Notes under the pieces: generated by a model
Database searches by the model: none
Told to the model about the DNA's origin: nothing
The model's input: only the letters and a program-made list of their open reading frames with translations
Program-made: the position numbers and the translations under genes
Assembly: GCA_043721915.1 (NCBI GenBank)
Contig: JAYSPV010000082.1
Coordinates: 1 to 64,000 of the forward strand
Direction of reading: 5' to 3'
DNA from: UBA668 sp043721915
GTDB taxonomy: Bacteria; Actinomycetota; Acidimicrobiia; Acidimicrobiales; Ilumatobacteraceae
Length of the DNA stretch: 64,000 nt
Part shown: positions 42,761 through 50,944 of the stretch, piece by piece
Layout of the letters: every line of letters begins with the position of its first letter
Numbering within the stretch: the first letter of the stretch is position 1

Positions 42761-42766
42761 TAGGCT
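42761..42766 (+). promoter_or_regulatory. Leaderless -10 element TAGGCT of the thiolase gene
   Basis: TAGGCT, 6-nt spacer, ATG 42773. Confidence 0.6.
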
Positions 42767-42772
42767 GGCGCG

Positions 42773-43951
42773 ATGAGCAACGTAGTGATCGTCGACGCCG
42801 TCCGCACCCCGATCGGCAAGCGCAACGGTGGGCTGTCCACCCTTCATCCGGCCGATGTGCTCGGCGCCGTTCAGAAGGCCATCGTCGAGCGCACCGGCAT
42901 CGACCCTGCCGCCATCGATCAGGTGATCGGCGGCTGCGTCAGCCAGGTCGGCGAGCAGGCATTCAACATCACCCGCACCGCCTGGCTCGCGGCCGGATTG
43001 CCGCTCACCACCGCCGCCACCACGGTGGACACACAGTGCGGCAGCAGCCAGCAGGCCACCAACCTCGCCACCGCCCTCGTCGGCAGCGGCGTGGTCGATG
43101 TCGCCCTCGCCTGCGGCGTGGAAGTGATGAGCCGCGTCCCGATCGGTGCCGCCGGCAACAAGGCGTTCGGCCTCGGCATCCCGTTCTCGAAGTCGATGTT
43201 CGCGCAGTACGAGGTGACCTCGCAGTTCGAAGGCGCCGAGCGCATCGCCGACAAGTGGGGCATCACCCGCGCCGACACCGACGCCTTCGGCTTTGCCAGC
43301 CAGCAGCGTGCTGCGCAGGCGTGGGCCGAGGATCGCTTCTCGGGCCAGTACATCACCGTCGATGCCCCCGACCGCAACGACGACGGCAGCCTCGCCGACA
43401 CGTTCCACACCGTCAGCCGCGACGAGGGCCTGCGCGAGACCACGATGGAGAAGCTCGCCACGCTCAAGCCGGTCGGCCGGGAGAACGGCGTGCACACCGC
43501 CGGCAACTCCAGCCAGATCAGCGACGGCGCGAGCGCCGTGCTGCTGATGACCGAGGAGAAGGCCGCGGCGTTGGGCCTCAAGCCGCGTGCCCGCATCGTC
43601 GACACCTGCAACGTCGGCGTCGACCCGGTGCTGATGCTCACCGGCCCGATGGATGCCACCAAGCGCCTGCTGGCCCGCACCGGCCTGTCCATCGACGACA
43701 TCGACACGTTCGAGATCAACGAGGCGTTCGCCTCCGTCGTCCTCGCCTGGGCGAAGGAAGTCGGCGCTGACCTGGCCAAGACCAACCCCAACGGCGGCGC
43801 CATCGCGCTCGGCCACCCGCTGGGCGGCACCGGCGGCTTCCTGATCACCAAGGCGTTGTACGAACTGGAGCGCACCGGTGGCAAGTACGGCCTGATCAGC
43901 ATGTGCTGCGGTGGCGGGCTGGGTACCGGCACCATCATCGAGCGCCTGTAA
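42773..43951 (+). CDS. Thiolase (acetyl-CoA C-acyltransferase)
   Basis: 392 residues, normal thiolase length. Nucleophilic Cys89 in DTQCGSSQQA, active-site loop NEAFASV, His in NPNGGAIALGHPLGGTGG, and second Cys in CCGGGLGTGTIIE near the end. Expected to cleave 3-ketoacyl-CoA with CoA to acetyl-CoA and a shortened acyl-CoA, or the reverse condensation. There is no hydroxyacyl-CoA dehydrogenase in the same operon, but the window holds several beta-oxidation genes. Followed after 28 nt by a nuclease gene in the same direction. Confidence 0.94.
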   Translation: MSNVVIVDAVRTPIGKRNGGLSTLHPADVLGAVQKAIVERTGIDPAAIDQVIGGCVSQVGEQAFNITRTAWLAAGLPLTTAATTVDTQCGSSQQATNLATALVGSGVVDVALACGVEVMSRVPIGAAGNKAFGLGIPFSKSMFAQYEVTSQFEGAERIADKWGITRADTDAFGFASQQRAAQAWAEDRFSGQYITVDAPDRNDDGSLADTFHTVSRDEGLRETTMEKLATLKPVGRENGVHTAGNSSQISDGASAVLLMTEEKAAALGLKPRARIVDTCNVGVDPVLMLTGPMDATKRLLARTGLSIDDIDTFEINEAFASVVLAWAKEVGADLAKTNPNGGAIALGHPLGGTGGFLITKALYELERTGGKYGLISMCCGGGLGTGTIIERL

Positions 43952-43979
43952 TCCACCCTTCAACCGATAGAACGGGCTA

Positions 43980-44495
43980 ATGCGGTCCGTTGCCTTGGCG
44001 TCCCTGATCGTCGCGGCAGCGGCGTGCACCAACGGCACCAGCGCGAACACGGCATCCACCACGGCGGTCGCGGGGCCGCTCACCCCCAACGCCACCGTCA
44101 TCTACGTCACCGATGGCGACACGATCGGGGTCGAGGTGGATGGCGTGGAGGAGCGCGTGCGCCTGATCGGCATCGACACGCCCGAGACCAAGAAGCCCGA
44201 CACGCCCGTGCAGTGCTTCGGACCGGAGGCCAGCGCGTTCACCGAGAGCCTGCTGCCCGACGGCACCGCGCTGTACCTGGAACGCGATATCGAGGCCCGC
44301 GATCAGTACGGCCGGCTGCTCGCGTACGTCTACCGCAGCGACGACGGCATGTTCGTCAACCTCGAGATCATCGCTCAGGGCTACGCGCGGCCGCTCACCA
44401 TCGCACCCAATGACACGCACGCCGACGAGTTCGCCGGCGCCGCCCGCAACGCGCAGGCCGCCGCCGTGGGCCTGTGGGCGGGATGCAGCGGATAG
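43980..44495 (+). CDS. Secreted thermonuclease (staphylococcal nuclease fold), lipoprotein-like
   Basis: 171 residues. N-terminal hydrophobic segment with AAAAC, a plausible lipobox, followed by a Thr/Ser/Ala linker. SNase domain: VTDGDTIGVEVDG, RLIGIDTPETK, ERDIEARDQYGRLLAYVY with the active-site Arg, Glu and Arg of the family, and a C-terminal AAVGLWAG helix. Expected to cut DNA/RNA outside the cell for nutrient use or defence. TAGAAC 6 nt before the ATG is close to the leaderless pattern but lacks the last T. Confidence 0.9.
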   Translation: MRSVALASLIVAAAACTNGTSANTASTTAVAGPLTPNATVIYVTDGDTIGVEVDGVEERVRLIGIDTPETKKPDTPVQCFGPEASAFTESLLPDGTALYLERDIEARDQYGRLLAYVYRSDDGMFVNLEIIAQGYARPLTIAPNDTHADEFAGAARNAQAAAVGLWAGCSG

Positions 44496-44498
44496 CGT
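44493..44498 (+). promoter_or_regulatory. Leaderless -10 element TAGCGT of the deacetylase gene
   Basis: TAGCGT, 7-nt spacer, ATG 44506; the element overlaps the stop of the nuclease gene. Confidence 0.55.
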
Positions 44499-44505
44499 TC
44501 GCGAG

Positions 44506-45354
44506 ATGACCGCCCCCGATCGATCGCTCGTGGAACGCCTCGGCTACCCGGCCGACGCCAAGCTGGTCATCATCTCCTGCGACGACCTGGGCAGCTGCCA
44601 CGCTGCCAACGTGGGCGTCTTCGAGGCCCTTCATCACGGCGTCGCCACCTGCGCCAGCCTGATGGTGCCCGCGCCATGGGCGCGCGACGCGGCCAACCGC
44701 TACGAACCCACCGACGACGTCGGCGTGCACCTCACCCTCAACTGCGAGCACGAGGCCTACCGGTTCGGCCCGATCACCCACGCCCCCACGTTGCTGTCGG
44801 GCGAGGGCGGGTTCCCGCGCGGCGTCGATGACCTGTGGCAGCACGCCGACCCGCTGGAGGTGCTGCGCGAGTGCCGCGCGCAGATCGAGCGCGCCAGCGC
44901 CTGGGGCATCGACGTCACACACCTCGCTCCCCACCTCTCGGTGATCACGCTGCGGCCCGAGTTCTTCGACGTCTACCTGGAACTGGCGTGCGAGTTCGCG
45001 CTGCCGATCCGCCTGCCGTCGACGATCACCCCCGAGCAGGCCGGCTTCCCCTTCCGGCGCCTCGCCGCTGAAGAAGGCGTGGTCTTCCCCGACCACTTCG
45101 ATCACGACTGGCGCGCCGGCAGCCGCGAGCGCGTGTACGACGCAGTCCGCTCGCTGCGCCCAGGCGTCACCGAAATCCATGTCCAGCCGGCGATCGACAC
45201 GCCCGAGGTGCGCGCGATCACCGACGCCGCCGAGCTGTGGATCGACGATCACGAGCTCGTCACCGCGGATGCCACGCTGCGCACCCTGCTGCACGAATCC
45301 GGCGCAACGCCGATCGGTTACCGCACTCTCAGGGACGCGATGCGAGCCGGCTGA
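44506..45354 (+). CDS. ChbG/HpnK (YdjC)-family carbohydrate deacetylase-like protein
   Basis: 282 residues. Metal-binding motif IISCDDLGSCHAANVG at the start (Asp-Asp) and VGVHLTLNCE (His) then VTHLAPHLSVI (His), as in YdjC-type deacetylases that remove acetyl groups from chito-oligosaccharides or hopanoid sugars. Catalytic Asp and His appear complete. Substrate unknown. Its 3' end overlaps tail-to-tail by 26 nt with the small SCP2-like gene on the other strand. Confidence 0.88.
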   Translation: MTAPDRSLVERLGYPADAKLVIISCDDLGSCHAANVGVFEALHHGVATCASLMVPAPWARDAANRYEPTDDVGVHLTLNCEHEAYRFGPITHAPTLLSGEGGFPRGVDDLWQHADPLEVLRECRAQIERASAWGIDVTHLAPHLSVITLRPEFFDVYLELACEFALPIRLPSTITPEQAGFPFRRLAAEEGVVFPDHFDHDWRAGSRERVYDAVRSLRPGVTEIHVQPAIDTPEVRAITDAAELWIDDHELVTADATLRTLLHESGATPIGYRTLRDAMRAG

Positions 45355-45556
45355 TGGCCGCGGCGGCACTGCCGTCGCGCATCGCCTCGAACAGCGGGCC
45401 CGTTGGCCCGGTGTTCTTCAGCTTGCCGACCATGAACGCCGTCGCAGGCGCCATGCCGGCGTCGCCGGCGGCCACTGTGACCACCACATCGGCGTCGTCG
45501 GCCCCTTCCACCGCCTCGTCGTTCTTGGCGAACACCACCCGGTACTGCACGCTCAC
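45329..45556 (-). CDS. Small SCP2-like (sterol carrier-type) protein
   Basis: 75 residues. AGDAGMAPATAFMVGKLKNTG matches the SCP2 pattern of xPxxAFMxGKxKxxG in the lipid-binding core, but the domain is shorter than the usual 100 residues. GTG start overlaps the Mca stop (GTGA). It may carry a lipid or act as a small accessory to the amidase. It overlaps the deacetylase gene at its 3' end by 26 nt, and a larger frame over the same region is a shadow. Confidence 0.65.
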   Translation of the reverse strand: MSVQYRVVFAKNDEAVEGADDADVVVTVAAGDAGMAPATAFMVGKLKNTGPTGPLFEAMRDGSAAAAISRLASRP

Positions 45557-46515
45557 GAGGCCACATCCGCACCGGCTCGGATACCCGCGAACAGATCGTC
45601 CTCCAGCTGGCCTTGCGCGGGCTCGCCCACCAGCGAACGGGCGAGGATCCAGTCCTCCCACGGATAGGCCTCGGCCAGCTGCTCGTCGGTGAGGCCGAAC
45701 CACCACGGCTCGGCAGGGTCGACCTGCGTGGCGTGCGCCCTCAACGACCCGCTGCGCGCCCACAGGAAGCCACCGACCTCGATGCGGGTGGTGATGCGGT
45801 GGTCGTGACCGGGGCGATCCAGCCAGTTCTGCTCGTAGGGCGACTCGCCCCGGTGCTTGATCATGCCTTCGTGGATCGCGACCAGGCGGGCCTTCGACCA
45901 GACCGTGTAGTACAGCTTCTGCGGTTGCCATGGCTCACCCAGCTCGGGGTACCAGCCGGGGTCGCCCGCCCGCTCGAACGCGGGGATCGAGATGTCGTGC
46001 ACCTTCAGGTGATCGGGGTGGAGGTACCCCTGCTGATCGTCGGCGTAGGTGATGATCACCTGCGGTCGCTGCGCACGGATGATGGCGACCAGTCGGCCAA
46101 CTGCGTCGTCCATCGGCGCCATGTGGAAGCACGCCGGGTTCCCGTTGGCCTCGGTGTCGGCCATGCCCGAATCCCTGTACCCGAGCATGATCACCTCGTC
46201 GAATCCGATGATCTCGGCCGAGCGCGCGAGTTCCAGCGGCCGCAGCTCGGCCATCAGCGCCTTCTCCCCCTCCGGGGTGAGGTCGTGGAAGGGCTGGCCG
46301 GGCTCGCGCAGCGCCGGGTTCTGCAGGTCGCCCTCCTCGCCGCCGGTGCAACAGACCAGCACGGTGCGAACACCCTCGGCGTGGTACTTGGCCAGCGTGG
46401 GGGCACCCTTCGACGCTTCGTCGTCGGGGTGGGCATGCAGCGTGAGCACGCAGAGCGGCGTTTGGGGGGAGGTTTCCACGCTCGACACGATATCCCCTGC
46501 ACCCAGTTCGGCCAT
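45553..46515 (-). CDS. mca: Mycothiol S-conjugate amidase
   Basis: 320 residues, PIG-L/LmbE-type zinc deacetylase. Zinc motif LTLHAHPDDEASKGAPTLA, then CCTGGEEGDLQNP and the third ligand in YLHPDHLKVHD; MLGYRDSGM and WILARSLVG are typical of Mca. It cleaves mycothiol conjugates to mercapturic acids for export, a detoxification step limited to actinobacteria with mycothiol. Length slightly above M. tuberculosis Mca because of the chosen ATG; GTG at VSSVETS is an alternative. Coupled to the SCP2-like gene; divergent from the PEBP gene with only 21 nt between starts. Confidence 0.88.
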   Translation of the reverse strand: MAELGAGDIVSSVETSPQTPLCVLTLHAHPDDEASKGAPTLAKYHAEGVRTVLVCCTGGEEGDLQNPALREPGQPFHDLTPEGEKALMAELRPLELARSAEIIGFDEVIMLGYRDSGMADTEANGNPACFHMAPMDDAVGRLVAIIRAQRPQVIITYADDQQGYLHPDHLKVHDISIPAFERAGDPGWYPELGEPWQPQKLYYTVWSKARLVAIHEGMIKHRGESPYEQNWLDRPGHDHRITTRIEVGGFLWARSGSLRAHATQVDPAEPWWFGLTDEQLAEAYPWEDWILARSLVGEPAQGQLEDDLFAGIRAGADVAS

Positions 46516-46524
46516 CCCGCCGCC

Positions 46525-46530
46525 TAGGCT
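46525..46530 (+). promoter_or_regulatory. Leaderless -10 TAGGCT of the PEBP gene, overlapping a divergent -10
   Basis: TAGGCT, 6-nt spacer, GTG 46537. The minus strand reads TAGGCG at 46521-46526, 5 nt from the Mca ATG. Both hexamers share the same central base pairs. Confidence 0.6.
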
Positions 46531-46536
46531 GCCGCC

Positions 46537-47193
46537 GTGCGCCGCCTCGCCCTGCTCACCCTTGCGTGCCTGCTGCTCCTGGTTGCAGGAGGCTGTCGGC
46601 GCGACGGCCGAACCCTTCGCGAGCCCACCGCCGAGCAGAACTCGTCCATCTCCGTGGACACAGTGGCCGTCGACAGCGATCCCGTGTTCGACGACCCCGA
46701 CACGACCGATCCGCTGCCCACCGACACCTTCGTCACGTTGCCGGCGGTGATCGACGAGTTCGTGGTGACTGCGCCATGGCGTGACGGCGCAGAGATCGAC
46801 GCGCGCTACAGCTGCGACGGGCTGAACGTGGCGCCGGCGCTGTCGTGGAGCGCCGCGCCGGCCGGCACGATGGAGATCGCACTCACCCTCACCGACCTCG
46901 ATGCCCCAGGGTTTGCGCACTGGGCGATCGCCGGGCTCTCCGCCACCAGCATCGCGATCAACGAGGACACTGTGCCGCTGGGCGCCTACGAGGCCCAGAA
47001 CGGCAACGGCACCCTCGGTTTCACTGGCCCGTGCCCTCCGGCCGGCGAGCCGCACACCTACGCCATCGTCGTGCACTACCTTGGGGAGGCAACCGGCCTC
47101 GGCGACGGGGTGCCGGCTGCCGAGCTGATCACCGCGATCGACACGGTTGAACTTGCATCCGCAGAGGTCATCGGCACCTTCAGTCGCGGCTAG
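46537..47193 (+). CDS. YbhB/YbcL (PEBP/RKIP)-family lipoprotein
   Basis: 218 residues. Signal peptide with lipobox LVAGGC, a Thr/Asp/Pro linker to about 65, then the PEBP domain with YSCDGLNVAPALSWSAAP, DLDAPGFAHWAIAGL and TGPCPPAGEPHTYAIVVHYL, the ligand-binding loop. Domain is complete. Bacterial members have no settled role; ligand may be a small phosphate or lipid. GTG start fixed by TAGGCT. It is read in the same direction as the GGDEF/EAL gene, 40 nt before it. Confidence 0.87.
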   Translation: MRRLALLTLACLLLLVAGGCRRDGRTLREPTAEQNSSISVDTVAVDSDPVFDDPDTTDPLPTDTFVTLPAVIDEFVVTAPWRDGAEIDARYSCDGLNVAPALSWSAAPAGTMEIALTLTDLDAPGFAHWAIAGLSATSIAINEDTVPLGAYEAQNGNGTLGFTGPCPPAGEPHTYAIVVHYLGEATGLGDGVPAAELITAIDTVELASAEVIGTFSRG

Positions 47194-47233
47194 ATCCAAC
47201 CGATACACCAACTGGCACCCCAACACAGTAAGG

Positions 47234-49294
47234 ATGGCGGACATCATCGAGTTGCTCCCAACGTTGCCGGTGGGCCTGTTCCAGGCCGACCGCGAGGGCC
47301 GCGTCATCGCGGCCAATGCAGCATTTGGCGCGCTCGTGCAGGGTTCCACCACCTCGCTGGTCGGCGCTCCGACCGGGTCGCCGCCCTGGGCCAACGCCCA
47401 CCCCGGCGATCGCGCTGCCGCAGAGCTGCAATGGCGACGTGCATCCGATACGGACAGCCCCGTTCAGCTGGAGTTCCGTGTGTGGCACGGCGAAGGGCGC
47501 ATGACGTGGGTACGCATCGACGCCCAGCCGATGCTCGATGCCCTCGGTCGGGTCAGCGGCTACGGCGGCACCGCGCTCGACCACACCGAGCAGGTGGGCC
47601 AGCAGCAGTTGCTCGACCGGATGATGGGCGTCGTCGGCGCCACCGACGACGCCGTGCTGATCCTCGACCGCAACGGCTCGCCGGTGTACACCAACGAGGC
47701 GGCCCGTCGGCTGTTCGGCGTCGACGACCAACTCGACCTGATCCGCGATCCGGCAGCCCGCGGCCTGCTGCAAGCCATTCGCGATCAGGTTCCCCGCGAG
47801 GTGATGGCCGACAGCACCAGCTCGAGATGGTCCGGCGAGGTCGGCTTCCGCGGCCCCGACGGCCTCGAACGCACACTCGACATCGACCTGATGCTGCACC
47901 GCTCGGCCGACGGCGTCGTCGAGTACTGGGGCGGTGTCGCCAGCGACATCACTGCGACGAAGCACCTCCAGAGCGAGCTCTCCCGACAGGCGAACCACGA
48001 CCCCCTCACGGGTCTCCCGAACAGATTGATGCTGCTGCGCACCGCCGCCGACGCGCTCGACGGCATCCGCGGTACACGCAGCAACGTCGCCATCCTGTTC
48101 ATGGACGTCGATCGGCTCAAGGACGTCAACGACACGGTGGGGCACGAGGTCGGTGACGCACTGCTCGCGCAGGTGGCGCACCGGATCGCGCACGCCACGC
48201 GCCCTTCGGACACGGTTGCCCGCATCGGTGGTGACGAGTTCGTCGTGCTCTGCGACGGCAACATCGACGAGCACACCGCCTTGGATCTTGCCGAGCGGAT
48301 CCGCCACTCGCTCAGTGGACGGATCATGGTGCACGGCGTCGAGGTCGAGCTGTCGGTGAGCATCGGCGTCGCGGTCGGTATGCCGGCCCACATGGATGGC
48401 GTCAGCGGCCAGGAAGGTGCCATCGAACTGCTCCGCAACGCCGACATCGCGATGTACCAGGCCAAGCGCCGGGGCCGTTCACGCAGCGAGTTGTACACCG
48501 AGGCGATGCGCGCCGAGTCGCGCCAGCACAAGCAGCTGTCCGGCGAGCTGGAACGCGCGCTCGCCGCTGGCCAGTTGCGCCTCGCCTATCAGCCGATCAT
48601 CTCCACCCACAGCGGCCGGGTGGCGGGCGCCGAAGCCCTGCTGCGATGGGATCACCCTGAGCGCGGCCCGCTGCTGCCCGCCCAGTTCGTGCATCTCGCC
48701 GAAGAGTCCGGCGCGATCGTACCGATCGGGGACTGGGTGATCCGCCAAGCGTGCATCGACACCCGCGCATGGCTCGATGCAGGTCTGGTCGATCGTGCGT
48801 TCAGCGTGCACATCAACATCGCCGCGCGTCAGCTGGCTGAAGGAACGTTCGTGGAGCGGGTGCTGGCCACGATGCGCCAGATGGAACTCAGTCCTCACCA
48901 GGTGACGCTCGACTTCGACGAGAACACGCTCAACGACCGCCAGCCGGGCAATCTGCGGGCGATGCAGGCGTTGCGCCGCTTCGGTGTGCAGTTGGCTCTC
49001 GACAGCTTCGGCACCGGCATCAGCTCGCTGACCGCGCTGCGCAGCTGCGAGGCCGATGTGCTGAAGCTCGACGGCACGGTCGCTCGCATGTTGGGCACCA
49101 GCGGCGACGACGACCCGATCGTGCGGGCCATCATCCAGTTGGCACACGCGCTCGACATGCAGGTGGTCGCCGAGTGGGTCACATCGGCCGATCAGCTCCG
49201 CCGCTTGCGGGTGCTCGGGTGCGACTTGGTGCAGGGGCACCTGCTCGGCGAGCCCACCGCTGCCGACATCTTCGGCAACCGCACGTCGCGTTAG
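47234..49294 (+). CDS. PAS-PAS-GGDEF-EAL c-di-GMP protein with altered EAL active site
   Basis: 686 residues, cytosolic. PAS domains at about 8-125 and 130-245, GGDEF about 255-425 with intact GGDEF (332-336) and inhibitory site RPSD five residues before it, EAL about 430-680. EAL is intact as EALLRW (467-469), and LKLD and NIAARQL are present, but the DDFG metal motif is DSFG (590-593) and EGVE has become EWVT (647-650). So a working cyclase with feedback control and a probably inactive phosphodiesterase is predicted. No membrane segments; PAS domains should bind a cofactor or ligand. An ATG start is used without an obvious leaderless box. Confidence 0.9.
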   Translation: MADIIELLPTLPVGLFQADREGRVIAANAAFGALVQGSTTSLVGAPTGSPPWANAHPGDRAAAELQWRRASDTDSPVQLEFRVWHGEGRMTWVRIDAQPMLDALGRVSGYGGTALDHTEQVGQQQLLDRMMGVVGATDDAVLILDRNGSPVYTNEAARRLFGVDDQLDLIRDPAARGLLQAIRDQVPREVMADSTSSRWSGEVGFRGPDGLERTLDIDLMLHRSADGVVEYWGGVASDITATKHLQSELSRQANHDPLTGLPNRLMLLRTAADALDGIRGTRSNVAILFMDVDRLKDVNDTVGHEVGDALLAQVAHRIAHATRPSDTVARIGGDEFVVLCDGNIDEHTALDLAERIRHSLSGRIMVHGVEVELSVSIGVAVGMPAHMDGVSGQEGAIELLRNADIAMYQAKRRGRSRSELYTEAMRAESRQHKQLSGELERALAAGQLRLAYQPIISTHSGRVAGAEALLRWDHPERGPLLPAQFVHLAEESGAIVPIGDWVIRQACIDTRAWLDAGLVDRAFSVHINIAARQLAEGTFVERVLATMRQMELSPHQVTLDFDENTLNDRQPGNLRAMQALRRFGVQLALDSFGTGISSLTALRSCEADVLKLDGTVARMLGTSGDDDPIVRAIIQLAHALDMQVVAEWVTSADQLRRLRVLGCDLVQGHLLGEPTAADIFGNRTSR

Positions 49295-49304
49295 CCGGCC
49301 GCCG

Positions 49305-49955
49305 ATGGAGGCACTGGTGACGAACGTGCTGACCGTCGCCGTCCTGGGGGTGATGGGCATGCGCCTGGCCACCGGGCTGCGCCGCTCGCGCTCTCACGAG
49401 GGCCGCACACTGCTGCGCGAGATCGTGAGGCGCGCCGGGTGGCGCCACGTCTGGCCGGTGCCGTTGCTGCTCGGCGCCGTCGTGACGACTGCCACCGCCC
49501 TGTTGCTGGTGCCCGGCTTGTCGTGGGGCTGGTGGTCGATGCTGGGTGGCAACGGCAACCCGGTGTTCGGCTCCTCGGAAGCCACCACCGGCACACTCTG
49601 GGAGTGGCTGATCCCGGTGGTGTTCATCTGCATGCTGCTGCCCGCGCTGCCGCTGTTCGCGTATGCCGAGGAACGCATGTTCCGTGCCGGCGCAGAAGAG
49701 TGGTCGTCGACCAAGCGGACGCTGAAGTGCGTGCAGTTCGGGATGATCCACGCGCTGATCGGCATCCCGATCGGTGCCGCGATGGCGCTGTCGATCGGTG
49801 GCGCCTACTTCATGTGGGTGTACCTCCGTTCGTACCGCTCGACGAGAAGCCGCCGTGACGCCACGCTGGAATCGTCCGCTGCGCACACCGTCTACAACGC
49901 AGTGGTGATCACGATCGTGGTCGTCGCGATCGTGCTCACCGCCGCCCTCGATTGA
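49305..49955 (+). CDS. CPBP-family intramembrane metalloprotease-like protein
   Basis: 216 residues with about five membrane helices. The three CPBP/CAAX-prenyl-protease motifs are visible: EERMFR (EExxxR), FGMIH (FxxxH) and AAHTVYN (HxxxN). Family members cut substrates inside the membrane, including bacteriocin-related and signalling peptides. Starts 10 nt after the GGDEF/EAL stop and 24 nt before the rhomboid protease, so two different intramembrane proteases sit side by side. Confidence 0.72.
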   Translation: MEALVTNVLTVAVLGVMGMRLATGLRRSRSHEGRTLLREIVRRAGWRHVWPVPLLLGAVVTTATALLLVPGLSWGWWSMLGGNGNPVFGSSEATTGTLWEWLIPVVFICMLLPALPLFAYAEERMFRAGAEEWSSTKRTLKCVQFGMIHALIGIPIGAAMALSIGGAYFMWVYLRSYRSTRSRRDATLESSAAHTVYNAVVITIVVVAIVLTAALD

Positions 49956-49966
49956 CAGCGCCTGGC

Positions 49967-49972
49967 TAGCCT
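49967..49972 (+). promoter_or_regulatory. Leaderless -10 element TAGCCT of the rhomboid gene
   Basis: TAGCCT, 7-nt spacer, GTG 49980. It supports GTG as first codon. Confidence 0.6.
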
Positions 49973-49979
49973 GGCGGTC

Positions 49980-50855
49980 GTGTCGCTGCCCGAACCGCCC
50001 ACGATCCCCCGCTGCTATCGCCATGCCGATCGTGAGGGTGGCCGCAGCTGCACTCGCTGTGGCAAACCGGCATGCAGCCAGTGCCTCGTGCAGGCCGCCG
50101 TCGGCTCGCACTGCCTCGACTGCGCGAAGGCCGCCCGCCCCGATGTGAAGACACGGGCGAAGCTGGCCACCTCCGGCGTGCTGACGCCGGTCACCTACAC
50201 GATCATCGGCCTCAACGTCGCCGTGTTCCTGGTGATGGTCCTGCTCGACCCCAAGACGCTCGGCGGCAACATCACCGAGGCCCACGCTGACTTAGGCCTG
50301 AGCAAGGACATCCTGCAGGGAGGCGTCGTCGACCTCGATGGCAGCATCATCCCTGCCGACCAGTGGTATCGACTGGTCACGGCGGGGTTCATCCACTTCG
50401 GCGTGCTGCACATCGCGATGAACATGTTCCTGCTGTACCAACTGGGCGGGCTCCTCGAGCGGGCGCTCGGCCCGGTCAAACTGATCCTGCTCTACGCCGC
50501 TGGCCTGCTGGCCGGGTCGCTCGGCGCGCTGTTGATCGACACCGGCGGCCTCACCGGCGGCGCATCCGGCGCGGTGTTCGGGCTGATGGCGGGGGCAGCG
50601 GTGGGGATGCACCGGCGAGGGATCAACATCTTCAGCACCGGCATCGGCACCACGTTGCTGCTCAACATCGTCCTCACGTTCACGATCAGTGGCATCTCCA
50701 AGGGTGGTCACATCGGTGGCGCGATCGCAGGGGCCATCTGCGGGTTCGTCATGCTGGCCCCAGGCTGGAAGCCGCTGCCGAAGTGGGCGGGCTACGCCCT
50801 GCCGCTGGCCGTCGCAGTGTTCTCCGTGGTCGCCTCGGTCGCCGTTGTCGGCTAG
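49980..50855 (+). CDS. Rhomboid-family intramembrane serine protease with N-terminal B-box zinc finger
   Basis: 291 residues. N-terminal B-box-like zinc finger: CYRHADREGGRSC, CGKPACSQCLV, CLDCAKAARP (paired Cys/His). Six or seven membrane helices follow. Catalytic dyad: Ser196 in GGASGAVFGL and His244 in GGHIGGAIAG. The Arg/His loop HIAMNMFLLYQLGG matches the rhomboid HxxxN helix. Actinobacterial rhomboids with this zinc finger are widespread. Complete. Followed by an inverted repeat. Confidence 0.92.
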   Translation: MSLPEPPTIPRCYRHADREGGRSCTRCGKPACSQCLVQAAVGSHCLDCAKAARPDVKTRAKLATSGVLTPVTYTIIGLNVAVFLVMVLLDPKTLGGNITEAHADLGLSKDILQGGVVDLDGSIIPADQWYRLVTAGFIHFGVLHIAMNMFLLYQLGGLLERALGPVKLILLYAAGLLAGSLGALLIDTGGLTGGASGAVFGLMAGAAVGMHRRGINIFSTGIGTTLLLNIVLTFTISGISKGGHIGGAIAGAICGFVMLAPGWKPLPKWAGYALPLAVAVFSVVASVAVVG

Positions 50856-50874
50856 CTGCTTGCCGCTGCATCCG

Positions 50875-50923
50875 TTCTGGTCGACCTGGATCGACAACCA
50901 GTGTGGATCCGCCGCGACCAGAA
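50875..50923. terminator. Inverted repeat in the convergent gap after the rhomboid gene
   Basis: TTCTGGTCG (50875-50883) and CGACCAGAA (50915-50923), 9-bp perfect arms, 31-nt loop, between convergent genes. Moderate terminator candidate. Confidence 0.4.
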
Positions 50924-50944
50924 TCGTGGTGTGCTGCTGGCCGG

